This document shows, piece after piece, positions 35,784 through 45,182 of a stretch of 64,000 nt of DNA. The notes beneath the pieces are model-generated. The model was given only the letters and a program-made list of their open reading frames with translations, did no database searches and had not been told where the DNA came from. Origin of the DNA: Candidatus Gastranaerophilales bacterium. Lineage in GTDB: Bacteria > Cyanobacteriota > Vampirovibrionia > Gastranaerophilales > Gastranaerophilaceae. Location of the stretch: positions 1 to 64,000 of the forward strand of contig CALUVR010000007.1 in the NCBI GenBank assembly GCA_944324285.1, written 5' to 3'. A program made the position numbers and the translations under genes. Position 1 is the first letter of the stretch. The number at the start of each line of letters is the position of its first letter.

Positions 35784-36992
35784 TTACAGCGGTTTTAGAG
35801 AATTTCTGTAAATTTCTTCAACCACATCACGTCCGTTACCTGATGGTCCAATATCAATCAACCCGCCAAGGGACGGTGTTGTATAAACAAGGTCTACAAG
35901 TTTATCAACATCGGCTTCCGTAAAGCCTTCGTCAGTTAACTTTTCAGAAACTCCAACCGACGCAAGCCAGTTTTGAACTTCTTTTGCAGCCTTGTCAGCT
36001 TCAGCAGGTTCACCCTTTAAACCTTGTGCAATAGGAGCAAGAATTTCCGCAAGAACGTGAGGTCTGTCTTTATATATTGTCTTAATAACCGCAGGCAGCA
36101 GGATTGCAAGCCCGAGTCCGTGAGCGAGTTCCGGTTTTACTGCGCTTAGAGGATGTTCAAGCGCGTGTGTATAGTGCAATAAGCCGTTATCAAAGCTTAC
36201 GCCGCCCATCATTGCCGCATAGGCAAGAAAATATCTTGCTTCCAAATCATCCGGATTTTCAATCGCTTTTGGTAAATATTTTGCAACAAGTTCAATAACT
36301 TCTTTTGCAAGCGAAATTGAATAAGGGGATGCAACCGCAGAAGTTGCAGCCTCTACAACGTGGTTAACCGCGTCAATTGAAACGTATCTTGTCTGTTTTG
36401 GCGACAATTTTGTCATCAACTGCGGGTCATCAATTGCAAACATAGGATAAATGCAGTCGTAAGCAATTGCAGGCTTAAAGTTTTTCGCAAGGTTTGTTAC
36501 AACCGCAAATCTGTTAGTTTCAGTACCTGTTCCGTGAGTCAAATTGATTGACACAATCGGAGCGGCTTTATCCGGCGCAAATTCAAAGTCGTAAATATTT
36601 TCAGCGGTTTTATCAGGGTATTCCAGAAGAATTGCAACTGATTTACCTGCGTCGGTAGGTGACCCGCCGCCTATTGCGATAACTGCTTTTGCCCCGAAAT
36701 CTCTTGCGATTTTAGCCGCAGCGTTTACATGATCGGTTGTAGGGTTCGGCGTAACCTGATCGTAATTTACATAACCGATACCGTGGTCTTTCAAAGCTTT
36801 TTCAACGTAATCCCAGGCGCCTGTTGCTTTATAAGCGTTGCGACCAGACATTACGATAACCTTATCAATACCTTTATCCTTCAAAACTTTTGCAATGTCG
36901 TTGATTTTTTTGATTGCCCCTACACCAAAATAAACAGTAGATCTGGTGCGGATTTCTTTAATCTCGTTAATGTTAATATCCTTTTCCCACAT
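35784..36992 (-). CDS. Iron-containing alcohol dehydrogenase
   Basis: The 402-residue protein belongs to the type III (iron-dependent) alcohol dehydrogenases. The NAD site GGGSPTDAGK is near residue 98 and metal-site residues fall in SIDAVNHVVEA, HYTHALEHPL and LAHGLGLAIL. It probably reduces an aldehyde, such as acetaldehyde or butyraldehyde, in fermentation; substrate is uncertain. A strong AAAGGAGAG precedes ATG 36992. The leader is about 108 bases and structured, with a good promoter upstream, so regulation at the RNA level is possible. Confidence 0.93.
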   Translation of the reverse strand: MWEKDININEIKEIRTRSTVYFGVGAIKKINDIAKVLKDKGIDKVIVMSGRNAYKATGAWDYVEKALKDHGIGYVNYDQVTPNPTTDHVNAAAKIARDFGAKAVIAIGGGSPTDAGKSVAILLEYPDKTAENIYDFEFAPDKAAPIVSINLTHGTGTETNRFAVVTNLAKNFKPAIAYDCIYPMFAIDDPQLMTKLSPKQTRYVSIDAVNHVVEAATSAVASPYSISLAKEVIELVAKYLPKAIENPDDLEARYFLAYAAMMGGVSFDNGLLHYTHALEHPLSAVKPELAHGLGLAILLPAVIKTIYKDRPHVLAEILAPIAQGLKGEPAEADKAAKEVQNWLASVGVSEKLTDEGFTEADVDKLVDLVYTTPSLGGLIDIGPSGNGRDVVEEIYRNSLKPL

Positions 36993-37101
36993 AGAAAAAC
37001 TCTCCTTTCTATTCTAATCTAGTGTCGCCTGCCACACCCAGCCGTAGCTGGCAATGCAAGGTTCACCTAATCCGTGAAAGGCATTAAAACCCTTACGGCA
37101 C
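36993..37101 (-). promoter_or_regulatory. Structured 5' leader of the alcohol dehydrogenase
   Basis: The predicted leader holds an imperfect hairpin with CCGT/ACGG ends (37072-37098) and a perfect CCAGC/GCTGG hairpin with a 4-base loop (37038-37051), the latter enclosed by TGCCA/TGGCA. I compared it from memory with common riboswitch classes (cobalamin, THF, ZTP, SAM, TPP, FMN, glycine, c-di-GMP) and found no match. Confidence 0.45.
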
Positions 37102-37107
37102 ATGGGT

Positions 37108-37136
37108 ATTATAGTATTTTTTTGAGAGTTTTGCAA
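37108..37136 (-). promoter_or_regulatory. Alcohol dehydrogenase promoter
   Basis: On the minus strand TTGCAA (37136-37131), exactly 17 bases, TATAAT (37113-37108). Confidence 0.75.
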
Positions 37137-37145
37137 GAAAAATTT

Positions 37146-38075
37146 TTATATAATTTGTGAAAAGTATTCAATCGTCTTTTTCAAGCCGTCGCGGACATGA
37201 ACTGTCGGCTCATAACCAAGCTCTTTACGCGCCAGTGTTAAATCTGGTCTGCGTTTGCAAGGATCATCAGATGGAAGCGGTCTATAGACGATTTTTGAAT
37301 TTGAATTTGTTAGTTCAATTATCATTTCCGCTAATTCTTTAATCGTATATTCGCCGTCATTTCCGACATTTACTGGACCTGTGAAGCCGTCTTTATTCAT
37401 TAGTGCAACCATTCCCCGGACTAAATCATCAACATAACAGAACGAACGCGTTTGGGTTCCATCACCATAAATCGTGATGTCCTGACCTTTCAGAGCCTGA
37501 ACTATAAAATTCGACACAACGCGCCCGTCATTTTCAGCCATACGAGGACCGTAGGTATTAAAAATTCTGATAATCTTTATATCGACATTGTGCTGCCTGT
37601 GGTAATCCATCATAAGAGTTTCCGCAACACGTTTACCTTCATCGTAGCAGCTTCTTATACCGATACAATTTACATTTCCCCAGTAATCCTCTCTTTGCGG
37701 GTGAACAATCGGGTCGCCATAAACTTCTGATGTTGATGCCTGCAATATTTTTGCTCTCGCGCGTTTGGCAAGTCCGAGCATATTTGTAACACCGAGAACA
37801 TTTGTCTTTATGGTTTTAATAGCATTATACTGGTAGTGAACAGGGCTTGCGGGACATGCTAGGTTATAAATCTCCTCGGCTTCGATTAAAATAGGTTCAA
37901 CAATATCATGTCTTATGAGTTCAAATTCTTTATTATCCAGAAGATGCTCTATATTTTTTCTGGAACCCGTAAAGAAATTATCAAGACAAATTACGTGATT
38001 ACCTTCATTCAAAAGCTTTTCGCAAAGATGTGACCCAATAAAACCTGCACCGCCTGTTACTATAATATTTTTCAT
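37146..38075 (-). CDS. UDP-glucuronate decarboxylase (UDP-xylose synthase)
   Basis: The 309-residue short-chain dehydrogenase/reductase has [10 protein letters not shown] at residues 8-17, the Y-x3-K pair in SCYDEGKR near 143, and family-typical [14 protein letters not shown] and [12 protein letters not shown] segments. It should convert UDP-glucuronate to UDP-xylose. It is the last gene of a three-gene run with two GT61 transferases (gaps 55 and 44 bases), so it may supply their donor sugar. AAGGAG precedes ATG 38075. Confidence 0.92.
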   Translation of the reverse strand: MKNIIVTGGAGFIGSHLCEKLLNEGNHVICLDNFFTGSRKNIEHLLDNKEFELIRHDIVEPILIEAEEIYNLACPASPVHYQYNAIKTIKTNVLGVTNMLGLAKRARAKILQASTSEVYGDPIVHPQREDYWGNVNCIGIRSCYDEGKRVAETLMMDYHRQHNVDIKIIRIFNTYGPRMAENDGRVVSNFIVQALKGQDITIYGDGTQTRSFCYVDDLVRGMVALMNKDGFTGPVNVGNDGEYTIKELAEMIIELTNSNSKIVYRPLPSDDPCKRRPDLTLARKELGYEPTVHVRDGLKKTIEYFSQII

Positions 38076-38119
38076 AATACTCCTTGTTTTTTCTTTAGTT
38101 TAGCACAAAGAAGAAATCC

Positions 38120-39265
38120 TTAAACATTTACCGGTTGTTTAATATATTTGTATATCGTATCTTCCAGCATTAACGGATTTATACGAAAGTTTCCGCTTTT
38201 ATCTGCTCTTGATAAGACGGCTTCCGATATCATGTGATAATAGATTCCGTTTGGCTGGATAGTTTCCAGCATACATGGATTTATATATGTATAACTGAAA
38301 CATTCCACAAAATGAGTATCAGGACGCATATATAATGCATTTGTCGAGCAGCCGCCGTGCGGACAAACGATTATGTCTGCTGCATAAAAATATTTTATCT
38401 GTTCAGTTACAGAATAATCATCAGGGAATATTGCTTCAAATCCGTATTTATTCAGCAGGGTTAGGATTTCCTCTTCGTTTTCAACCTGCCTGTTGTAATC
38501 TCCAATCCTTCTTATGTATAAACGTTTCGGATAATTATTAATATCCGACATGTTAATTTTATTCAATATGCGCTTCCGGATTTCCGGTAAAAGGTCATAA
38601 TCTTCTGCATGATACTTCTCAACAACATGTAATTTTTTTACAAACACACAATCATTCTCTTTTACAAACACTATTTTATCTTCATTTATACCAATCAACT
38701 TCACCAAATCGTGGATAAATGGTTTATCAAAAAGAATATATTTTCCGCCAAAACCGTTTTCTTCAAATACAATAAGCTTACCTAAAACAGAAAAAGTAAA
38801 ATGCCAGTAATTATATTCCCACTTTAATGCCAAATTTACTGCTTCATCAATTATAACTTTAGGGGTTTTTGTTCTAATAGGCATATATTCTTCATCTACA
38901 CAATCCCTGTTAATGCCGTTTCCATAGCGAGGAAAAGCATCTGATAAAGTATTTCCTTTACCGTCATGCATTAGTGCAGCAAGTTTAAAATAATTTATAT
39001 AAAAATCGTTTAGAACAAAAACTTTATAGTTTTTTATATTGTATGAAACTTCGTCGATATGGAATTTTTTACAGTATTCCGGAGCAAAGAAAAAATTATA
39101 TGAATCCGCCATATAATGGTTTTGCATAAGATGGAGCTTGTGTTTCCATTCCTGTTTAGGAGCAATATTTTTTATAACTCTGAGTGAAGCTGCCAAAACA
39201 CTTGCCGTACAGCGCCTTAAAAAAGCACCTCCCCACAAAATTTTTTCTATCATTGTATTTTGCAC
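38120..39265 (-). CDS. Glycosyltransferase family 61, paralogue B
   Basis: The 381-residue protein has the GT61 (DUF563) pattern: YNYWHFTFSVL near residue 150, RLYIRR near 250, then EEEILTLLNKYGFEAIFPDDY and EQIKYFYAADIIVCPHGGCSTN near residue 305. Plant members transfer xylose or arabinose. I chose GTG 39265, preceded by AGAGG, because the protein then aligns with its upstream paralogue from the first residue. The two GT61 genes are tandem duplicates at about half identity by eye. Confidence 0.87.
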   Translation of the reverse strand: MQNTMIEKILWGGAFLRRCTASVLAASLRVIKNIAPKQEWKHKLHLMQNHYMADSYNFFFAPEYCKKFHIDEVSYNIKNYKVFVLNDFYINYFKLAALMHDGKGNTLSDAFPRYGNGINRDCVDEEYMPIRTKTPKVIIDEAVNLALKWEYNYWHFTFSVLGKLIVFEENGFGGKYILFDKPFIHDLVKLIGINEDKIVFVKENDCVFVKKLHVVEKYHAEDYDLLPEIRKRILNKINMSDINNYPKRLYIRRIGDYNRQVENEEEILTLLNKYGFEAIFPDDYSVTEQIKYFYAADIIVCPHGGCSTNALYMRPDTHFVECFSYTYINPCMLETIQPNGIYYHMISEAVLSRADKSGNFRINPLMLEDTIYKYIKQPVNV

Positions 39266-39320
39266 ATTGAACCTCTTTCTTCCATTCTAATATATATTCA
39301 TTAGTTTATCACAAAAATAT

Positions 39321-40478
39321 TTAAGCTTTTGAATAATCCGGCAAGTATTTGTATAAAGTATCATCCAGTAACAACTTATTTATATTATAATCGGAACTTT
39401 GGTCTGAAACTGATAAAACACCACCGTTTTCAACAACCATATTATAAAAAATTCCGCAAAGTTTTATAATATCAAGCATACAAGGATTAATGTAATTAAA
39501 TCCAAAACATTCAATAAAATGTGAATTCGGCTTCATAAACAATGCATTTGTCGAACACCCTACGTGCGGACAAACCACAATATCAGCGGCATGGAAATAT
39601 TTTATTTGTTCAGATACAGAATAATCGTCGGGGAATATTGCGGAAAATTTATATTTTTTTAAAAATTCAATAACTTCCGCCTCATTTTTTACTGCTCTTG
39701 CATAAGGTTTTATACGTCTTATATACAAATGCTTAGGATATTTATCTATATCCGACATATCTATATTTGATAATATTTTGGCTCGCATTTCCAATAACAA
39801 TTTTGGATTTTTAGGGTATGCCCAGCAGTAATTATCAATAATATGAAGCTCCTTGATTTTGTATACCTCATTCTCATTTACTAAAACCAATCTCTCCTGA
39901 TTTATTCCTAATAACATAACCAATTCTTTTATGTAAGATTTATTCCATAAAATATATTTCCCATCGTAACCGTTCTTTTCCATAGCATATATCTGGTCCA
40001 GCACCGTAAAAACAAAATGCCAGTAATTTTGACTGGATCTCAGTGCACAGTACATTGCTTTATCAAGATATTTTATACATTTTTCATCATAAGTAATATA
40101 CTTCTCCTTAAAAAGATCAGACCAGGTATTGTTATATGGAAAACTTTCATTTAATACATTTCCGTTCCAATCATGAATATATGGACACTCCGGGAAAAAT
40201 TGAATGAAAAACTCTTTAACAATGTATATATTACCAGCTTCGGTTGAATAACTGATTTCAGCAAGATTTTTCTTTTTACTATATTCCGGTATATTATAAA
40301 ATTTTAAATTTTGAGAAACATATTTAAAATGATTTTTCTTTACATGGCATATATGTTTTAATGCTGCAGTTGGCATAAGATTTTTTATAACTCTAAAGAA
40401 AACAGCCAAAATGCTTGCTGCACTGCGCTTTAAGTAAGCCCACCTCCCGAAAACCAGCTCTATAACTATATTTTGCAT
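39321..40478 (-). CDS. Glycosyltransferase family 61, paralogue A
   Basis: The 385-residue protein is a tandem paralogue of the next gene, with the same QNYWHFVFTVL, HLYIRRIKPYARAVKNEAEV, FSAIFPDDYSVSEQIKYFHA and VCPHVGCSTNALFM blocks. The Gly in PHGG is Val here (PHVGC), so donor or acceptor use may differ. AGGGAG precedes ATG 40478. Its upstream border is the pgk terminator hairpin. Confidence 0.87.
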   Translation of the reverse strand: MQNIVIELVFGRWAYLKRSAASILAVFFRVIKNLMPTAALKHICHVKKNHFKYVSQNLKFYNIPEYSKKKNLAEISYSTEAGNIYIVKEFFIQFFPECPYIHDWNGNVLNESFPYNNTWSDLFKEKYITYDEKCIKYLDKAMYCALRSSQNYWHFVFTVLDQIYAMEKNGYDGKYILWNKSYIKELVMLLGINQERLVLVNENEVYKIKELHIIDNYCWAYPKNPKLLLEMRAKILSNIDMSDIDKYPKHLYIRRIKPYARAVKNEAEVIEFLKKYKFSAIFPDDYSVSEQIKYFHAADIVVCPHVGCSTNALFMKPNSHFIECFGFNYINPCMLDIIKLCGIFYNMVVENGGVLSVSDQSSDYNINKLLLDDTLYKYLPDYSKA

Positions 40479-40521
40479 ATTCTCCCTTTCTCTATTCCAT
40501 CAATATTATTAGTATACAACA

Positions 40522-40555
40522 AAAAAGACTCCGAAAATAAATCCGGAGTCTTTTT
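40522..40555 (-). terminator. pgk terminator
   Basis: A 12-bp perfect stem (40522-40533 with 40544-40555; AAAAAGACTCCG/CGGAGTCTTTTT) with a T-run on each strand. It lies just past the pgk stop, in the minus orientation. Confidence 0.9.
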
Positions 40556-40572
40556 GTAGTATAAGTTATAAA

Positions 40573-41775
40573 TTACTTATCATCTAACGCAGCAACGCCA
40601 GGGAGAACTTTTCCTTCGATAAATTCCAGAGAAGCTCCGCCGCCTGTTGATACGTGGGTGAAATCTTCTGCTTTACAGAATTTCTTAGCTGCAGAAACAG
40701 AATCACCGCCGCCAATTACAGATACTGCACCGTTTTTGGTTGCGTCAACGATTGCTTCCAGTACAGCTTTTGTACCTTCTGCAAATGCAGGATTTTCAAA
40801 CGCACCTACAGGCCCGTTCATCAAAATTGTTTTTGAAGATTTGATTACGTCTGCAAATGCTTTTCTTGAGTCAGGACCTGCATCTACGCCTTCAAATCCG
40901 TCAGGAATTTCGTCAATTTTAACGAATTTGTTTGTACCGTTGCCGGAGAAATCATCTGTTGCAAGAACATCTGTTGCCATTACTAATTTAACGCCTTTAT
41001 CAGCAGCTTTCTTTTCGATTGCTTTTGCAACGTCAAGTTGGTCATCTTCGCAAATTGAATTACCGATTTTACCGCCGTTAGCTTTTACGAATGTATAAGC
41101 CATACCGCCGCCGATAATCATGTTATCAACTTTATCGAGTAAGTTTTCCAAAACACCGATTTTTGAAGAAACTTTAGCACCGCCGACTACAGCTGTGAAA
41201 GGTCTTGTCGGGTTATCAAGTGCCTGAGAAAGACATCTGATTTCTTTTTCCATCAGCAAGCCTGATACTGCAGGTTTCAAAACTTTTGCCAATTTAGCGG
41301 TTGAAGTGTGGTTTCTGTGAGCTGCGCCAAATGCGTCGTTTACATAGAAATCACCGAGTTTTGCAAGTTCATTTGCAAAAGTCATGTCATCGTCTTTTGC
41401 TTCTTCAGCTTTATAGAAACGGATGTTTTCCAATAAAGCAACCTGACCGTCTTTCAAGGCTTCCAAAGTTTTATCAGCGCCTTCTCCAACAGGTTCTTTT
41501 ACGAATAAAACATCTTCGCCGAGAACTTTAGACAAATATTTTGCAACCGGTTCAAGTGAAAATTCAAGGTTCCATTCGCCTTTCGGTCTGCCAAGGTGTG
41601 CCATCAAAATGATTTTAGCGCCTTTTTCTTTTAAAGCTTTAACAGTCGGGATAATAGCCTGAATTCTTGTATCATCAGTAACGTTTTTGTCAGCGTCCAA
41701 AGGTACGTTTACATCAACTCTGACTAACGCTCTTTTACCTTTAACGTCGCCTAAATCTTTAATTGATTTTTTCAT
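40573..41775 (-). CDS. pgk: Phosphoglycerate kinase
   Basis: The 400-residue protein is a complete phosphoglycerate kinase, making ATP from 1,3-bisphosphoglycerate. The start KRALVRVDVNVPLD, the LMAHLGRPKGE substrate block, the hinge NDAFGAAHRNHTST, VVGGAKVSSK and the C-terminal GGGDSVSAAKKF with THVSTGGGASLE are all family signatures. AAGGAG lies upstream of ATG 41775. It is monocistronic. Confidence 0.97.
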   Translation of the reverse strand: MKKSIKDLGDVKGKRALVRVDVNVPLDADKNVTDDTRIQAIIPTVKALKEKGAKIILMAHLGRPKGEWNLEFSLEPVAKYLSKVLGEDVLFVKEPVGEGADKTLEALKDGQVALLENIRFYKAEEAKDDDMTFANELAKLGDFYVNDAFGAAHRNHTSTAKLAKVLKPAVSGLLMEKEIRCLSQALDNPTRPFTAVVGGAKVSSKIGVLENLLDKVDNMIIGGGMAYTFVKANGGKIGNSICEDDQLDVAKAIEKKAADKGVKLVMATDVLATDDFSGNGTNKFVKIDEIPDGFEGVDAGPDSRKAFADVIKSSKTILMNGPVGAFENPAFAEGTKAVLEAIVDATKNGAVSVIGGGDSVSAAKKFCKAEDFTHVSTGGGASLEFIEGKVLPGVAALDDK

Positions 41776-41839
41776 AATTGCGTCTCCTTCTTAAAATTAC
41801 CGCAATTTCATATTACATAAAACAAATTTTCTTTTCAAG

Positions 41840-42553
41840 ACAGCAGAAAAAGGGAAGTATCTTAGTTGGGCAGGTATGCCCAACTTACAGTACCTCCCTT
41901 GTAAAGGGAGGTGGCGCGAAGCGCCGGAGGGATTGTGTTTTCCTGTCCCTCTCCCCTTGAGAGGATGGCAAGACCGGGTAAGGGATAACAATAAAGGAGT
42001 GAGAACGACTACGTCATTGCGAGCGACAGCGAAGCAATCCAGCCTTTTAAAAAAAGTGAGTGGTGAGTTGTGAGTAGTGAAGGGTTCAACAAGAATTAGT
42101 TCCTTCACGCTTCACTCATTACTCTTAAGCCAAAAGCTGGATTCTTTCGGGCTTCGCCCTCAGAATGACGTAAAAAATTCCCTTAGTACCTTATTAGTTG
42201 GGCAGGTATGCTCAACCGACAGTACTTTTCTGTCATTGCGAGGCTTTAGCCGAAGCAATCCAGCCTTTTAAAAAAAGTGAGTGGTGAGTTGTGAGTAGTG
42301 AAGGGTTCAACAAGAATTAGTTCCTTCACGCTTCACTCATTACTCTTAAGCCAAAAGCTGGATTCTTTCGGGCTTCGCCCTCAGAATGACGTAAAAAATT
42401 CCCTTAGTACCTTATTAGTTGGGCAGGTATGCTCAACCGACAGTAATCTGCCGGCGCCATCCGCTCGCTATCCGGATTTGTTCGCTTCGCTCACTTCATC
42501 CCCTCTCACAAAACAATTCACCGAATTGTTTTGTTCGGCAGAGTGCAAATCCG
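41840..42553. repeat. Palindromic repeat array between pgk and prs
   Basis: The 778-base gap 41776-42553 holds three copies of GTTGGGCAGGTATGCCCAAC (41865-41884, and variants with CTCAAC at 42197-42216 and 42418-42437), two GTCATTGCGAG modules, two AAAGCTGGATTCTTTCGGGC modules, a CTCCCTTGTAAAGGGAG hairpin near 41888 and GTGAGTGGTGA arms. Open frames here come from the repeats and are not genes. Confidence 0.75.
42030..42445. repeat. 195-bp direct duplication
   Basis: Bases 42030-42224 are repeated without visible change at 42251-42445 (period 221). The unit contains one complete set of palindromic modules ending in the GTTGGGCAGG palindrome. Perfect identity points to a recent tandem duplication. 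Confidence 0.85.
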
Positions 42554-43564
42554 CTACACTTGCATTTCTTTTTCAAATCCGAACAATGAACTTACTGATT
42601 CGTCATCGTGGATTCTTGAAATTGCCTGCCCGAGAAGCGGTGCAACTGAAAGCTGTTTAATATTCGAAGGCATTTTCTCCATATCAAGCGGAATTGTGTT
42701 TGTAACTATACACTCTTTGATTGGAGCGTTTGAAATTCTCTCTACTGCAGGACCTGAAAATACAGGGTGAACTGCGCATACGTAAACATCTTTTGCACCT
42801 TCTCTTTTTAAGAGTTTTGCAGCCTCACAGATTGTACCTGCAGTATCAATCATGTCGTCAAACATAACACAAACTTTATCTTTTACATCACCTATAACGT
42901 GAGAAGCAATAGCTTCATTGTGTTTGTCACGGCGTTTGTCAATAATCGCAAGCGAACAGCCCACAGCTTTTGCAAAGTGTCTTGTTCTTTGAACCCCGCC
43001 TGTATCAGGGCTTACTGCGACCATATCATCAGGATTGATATTTAAACTTTTGATGTAATTTACAAGGATTGGTGTTGCAAAAATATGGTCAACAAGAATA
43101 TTAAAGAAACCTTGAATTTGTCCTGTATGTAAATCCATAGCAAGAACTCTGTCTGCACCGGCGGTTGTCAATAAATCTGCAACGAGTTTTGCGGTAATCG
43201 CCTCACGTCCGGAAGTTTTTCTATCCTGTCTTGCATAACCGTAATACGGAATTACTGCAGTAATCGTTTTTGCGCTTGCTCGTTTGAATGCGTCGATAAT
43301 AATCAACAATTCCATTAGATTTTCATTAACAGGATTGCATAACGGCTGGATAATAAAAACATCATCGCCGCGGACGCTTTCTTTAACCTGTACATAAATT
43401 TCGCCGTCAGCAAAATTTTTCACAACCATAGGACCGATAGTAGTTCCTAAATAATCAGCGATTTCCTGTGCAAGTTTAGTATTTGAACGACCGGCAAAAA
43501 GTCTTATATCATGGGTCGGATTAATTGCACGTTCCAGCTGAGGAAAAGCCATTTCTAAAACCAT
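42554..43564 (-). CDS. prs: Ribose-phosphate pyrophosphokinase (PRPP synthase)
   Basis: The 336-residue protein has all Prs blocks: IRLFAGRSNTKLAQEIADYLG, GDDVFIIQPLCNPVNENLMEL, YGYARQDRKTSGREAITAKL (catalytic loop), VSPDTGGVQRTRHFAK and the PRPP site VCVMFDDMIDTAGTICEAA. It makes PRPP for nucleotides, His and Trp. I kept ATG 43564 because AAAGGG lies upstream; ATG 43552 has no ribosome-binding site. The C-terminal end runs into the repeat array. Confidence 0.96.
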   Translation of the reverse strand: MVLEMAFPQLERAINPTHDIRLFAGRSNTKLAQEIADYLGTTIGPMVVKNFADGEIYVQVKESVRGDDVFIIQPLCNPVNENLMELLIIIDAFKRASAKTITAVIPYYGYARQDRKTSGREAITAKLVADLLTTAGADRVLAMDLHTGQIQGFFNILVDHIFATPILVNYIKSLNINPDDMVAVSPDTGGVQRTRHFAKAVGCSLAIIDKRRDKHNEAIASHVIGDVKDKVCVMFDDMIDTAGTICEAAKLLKREGAKDVYVCAVHPVFSGPAVERISNAPIKECIVTNTIPLDMEKMPSNIKQLSVAPLLGQAISRIHDDESVSSLFGFEKEMQV

Positions 43565-43818
43565 TTTTACAATTACCCTTTCAGTTACTCACTGCATGGA
43601 TTATTATAATCCCGCTATATTCAAATTTCAATATTAATTTTAAGTAATATTAAAAATTTGGTACGTATGGAGTAAAACACGCAAAGAAATTTTTTTGCTA
43701 ATTACCGAAACACTAGAAAAACACCCAAGACCATTTGACTAATCTACTGTCACAGCATTCTCAATGCCGCTCAAAATTTCCCTTACTGCCTAATGCGAAA
43801 TTCCCTTGAATAGTTTTT

Positions 43819-44856
43819 CTACTTGAACGGTCTAATATATGTATAATAAACTGCCTTAAAAAATTTCGGACGTAAAAAAAATAACGGTCTGTATTTTAAA
43901 TACGCCTTCATACTTTCAATATCCTCACGTCTTATTTCTTCCGCAGTTTTGTGTTGAGCCCACGGCGTCAGAGCTTCATACTTCCTATAGTACCATTTGA
44001 AGTAATTCCAGCTCTCCGGTTTCCATGGCTTCTGAGGACCGTAATAATGGATAATTTTCGGCTGAACTTCATAGCTCGAACGGGTTGTAAAATTGCTTGT
44101 CTGCACATTCCACGTCGACGGCAAAAGCTTTATTCTACCTTTCAAAACTTCATTTATAATCTGTTGATCACCGGTTTTTATCTCTGTAAAATGTTCATTA
44201 GTCCAATCGGTAAATTCCTTTTCAATATTTTCTTTTCTAATACAATCCAAATCCATAACGAGCATTCCGGCATTAACATAGGTCAAACTCTTTCGAACAT
44301 TACTACGTTTAATATCCGACACTCCGGCAAGCGGCATTCCTTCCATATCATAGCTATAAAGTTCAGAAAGGCTGGAATTAATAACCATATCACAATCAAG
44401 GTAAATTATTTTATCCACATCAGGAAGAAGCGAGGCTGCTTTTAATCTGTAATATGTAGGAAGAGAAATATAGCCGTGCGTTTTTATGTGCGAGAAGTCT
44501 AAAAATAATTCGTTGTCAATTTTAACGAAATTAATATTGCAATCTTTTATAGCTTTTAGCTGTAGAATTTTTTGCTGCGACTCATGATTTATTCCGCCAT
44601 CAAGAATATAAAAATTCAGGTTATCCTCCGGTTTTGCATTTGCTAAAATAGAGGCAATTACAACCGCAGCATACCGGCTGTAGTTTTCGTCAGTAGAAAT
44701 ACAGACATTTATTTCATGATTAGTTTGTCCGATTTCATTACAATTTGCACAAGCCGGTTTTTGAATATATTTCCCAAAATACCTGCCAAGAAGTACAAGC
44801 AAGACAATTACAAATGCGGGAACTGCTATTTTAAATACTTCAAACCAAAAGTTCAT
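43819..44856 (-). CDS. Membrane-anchored glycosyltransferase family 8
   Basis: The 345-residue protein has an N-terminal membrane helix (FKIAVPAFVIVLLVLLGRYF) then a GT8 domain: INVCISTDENYSRYAAVVIAS, the metal-binding DxD in IYLDCDMVINSSL near 152, and the C-terminal HYYGPQKPWKPESW. LPS glucosyl- and galactosyltransferases of the WaaJ type belong here. A Cys pair (CANC) follows the membrane helix. AAGGAAAAGAG precedes ATG. The 254-base gap toward prs shows no gene. Confidence 0.9.
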   Translation of the reverse strand: MNFWFEVFKIAVPAFVIVLLVLLGRYFGKYIQKPACANCNEIGQTNHEINVCISTDENYSRYAAVVIASILANAKPEDNLNFYILDGGINHESQQKILQLKAIKDCNINFVKIDNELFLDFSHIKTHGYISLPTYYRLKAASLLPDVDKIIYLDCDMVINSSLSELYSYDMEGMPLAGVSDIKRSNVRKSLTYVNAGMLVMDLDCIRKENIEKEFTDWTNEHFTEIKTGDQQIINEVLKGRIKLLPSTWNVQTSNFTTRSSYEVQPKIIHYYGPQKPWKPESWNYFKWYYRKYEALTPWAQHKTAEEIRREDIESMKAYLKYRPLFFLRPKFFKAVYYTYIRPFK

Positions 44857-45055
44857 CTCTTTTCCTTTTTTTTAAAATAATAAACAATAAACGTCACAAT
44901 GTAAAGTTTTATTTTCTGTAATTGAGAAACCATTTTAATCCGCTAGCCCAGCTCTCCGGAAAGTTTTTTCGACTTCCGACCGCAAGCCGCTTTTATAAAG
45001 CCGTTCAAAATTTCGTTGTACAGCCAAACTCGAATTTTTCTCAGGCATTTTACGC

Positions 45056-45086
45056 AAAAAAAAGCCGTCTTAGATAAGAACGGCTA
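45056..45086 (-). terminator. Terminator following a small minus-strand gene
   Basis: AGCCGT and CTTA (45063-45072) pair with TAAG and ACGGCT (45075-45085, one bulge). On the minus strand eight T follow. It overlaps the stop codon of the small reading frame at 45084-45182. Confidence 0.8.
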
Positions 45087-45182
45087 CCAGACTTGGGGAG
45101 GTAATACAAGAACAAATGCTCTTGTATTTAATATGTTTTTGTATACGACCGGCAAGAATTTTTCTTTAACACAAACTTTCAA
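45084..45182 (-). CDS. Possible 32-residue small protein
   Basis: On the minus strand GGAGG (45191-45187) stands four bases before TTG 45182, opening a 32-residue frame that starts MKVCVKEKFLPVVYKN and ends RAFVLVLPPQVW. Its stop codon overlaps a strong terminator. The rest of the 424-base gap 44857-45280 has no gene on either strand that I can support. A non-coding RNA with the same terminator is the alternative; the inner TACAAGA/TCTTGTA repeat would form a hairpin in it. No promoter is convincing. Confidence 0.4.
   Translation of the reverse strand: MKVCVKEKFLPVVYKNILNTRAFVLVLPPQVW

Noticed and set aside
36993-37101. Cobalamin, THF or ZTP riboswitch in the dehydrogenase leader
   Set aside because: The conserved core strings of these classes are not present; only general hairpins are.
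42077-42660. Pair of similar open frames suggesting a duplicated gene
   Set aside because: The similarity is the 195-bp DNA duplication of intergenic repeats; the second frame simply runs into the prs gene on the other strand.
43565-43818. tRNA or small gene in the prs-GT8 gap
   Set aside because: No cloverleaf, T-loop string or ribosome-binding site was found; no tRNA was seen anywhere in the window by eye, although a tRNAscan run would be the proper test.
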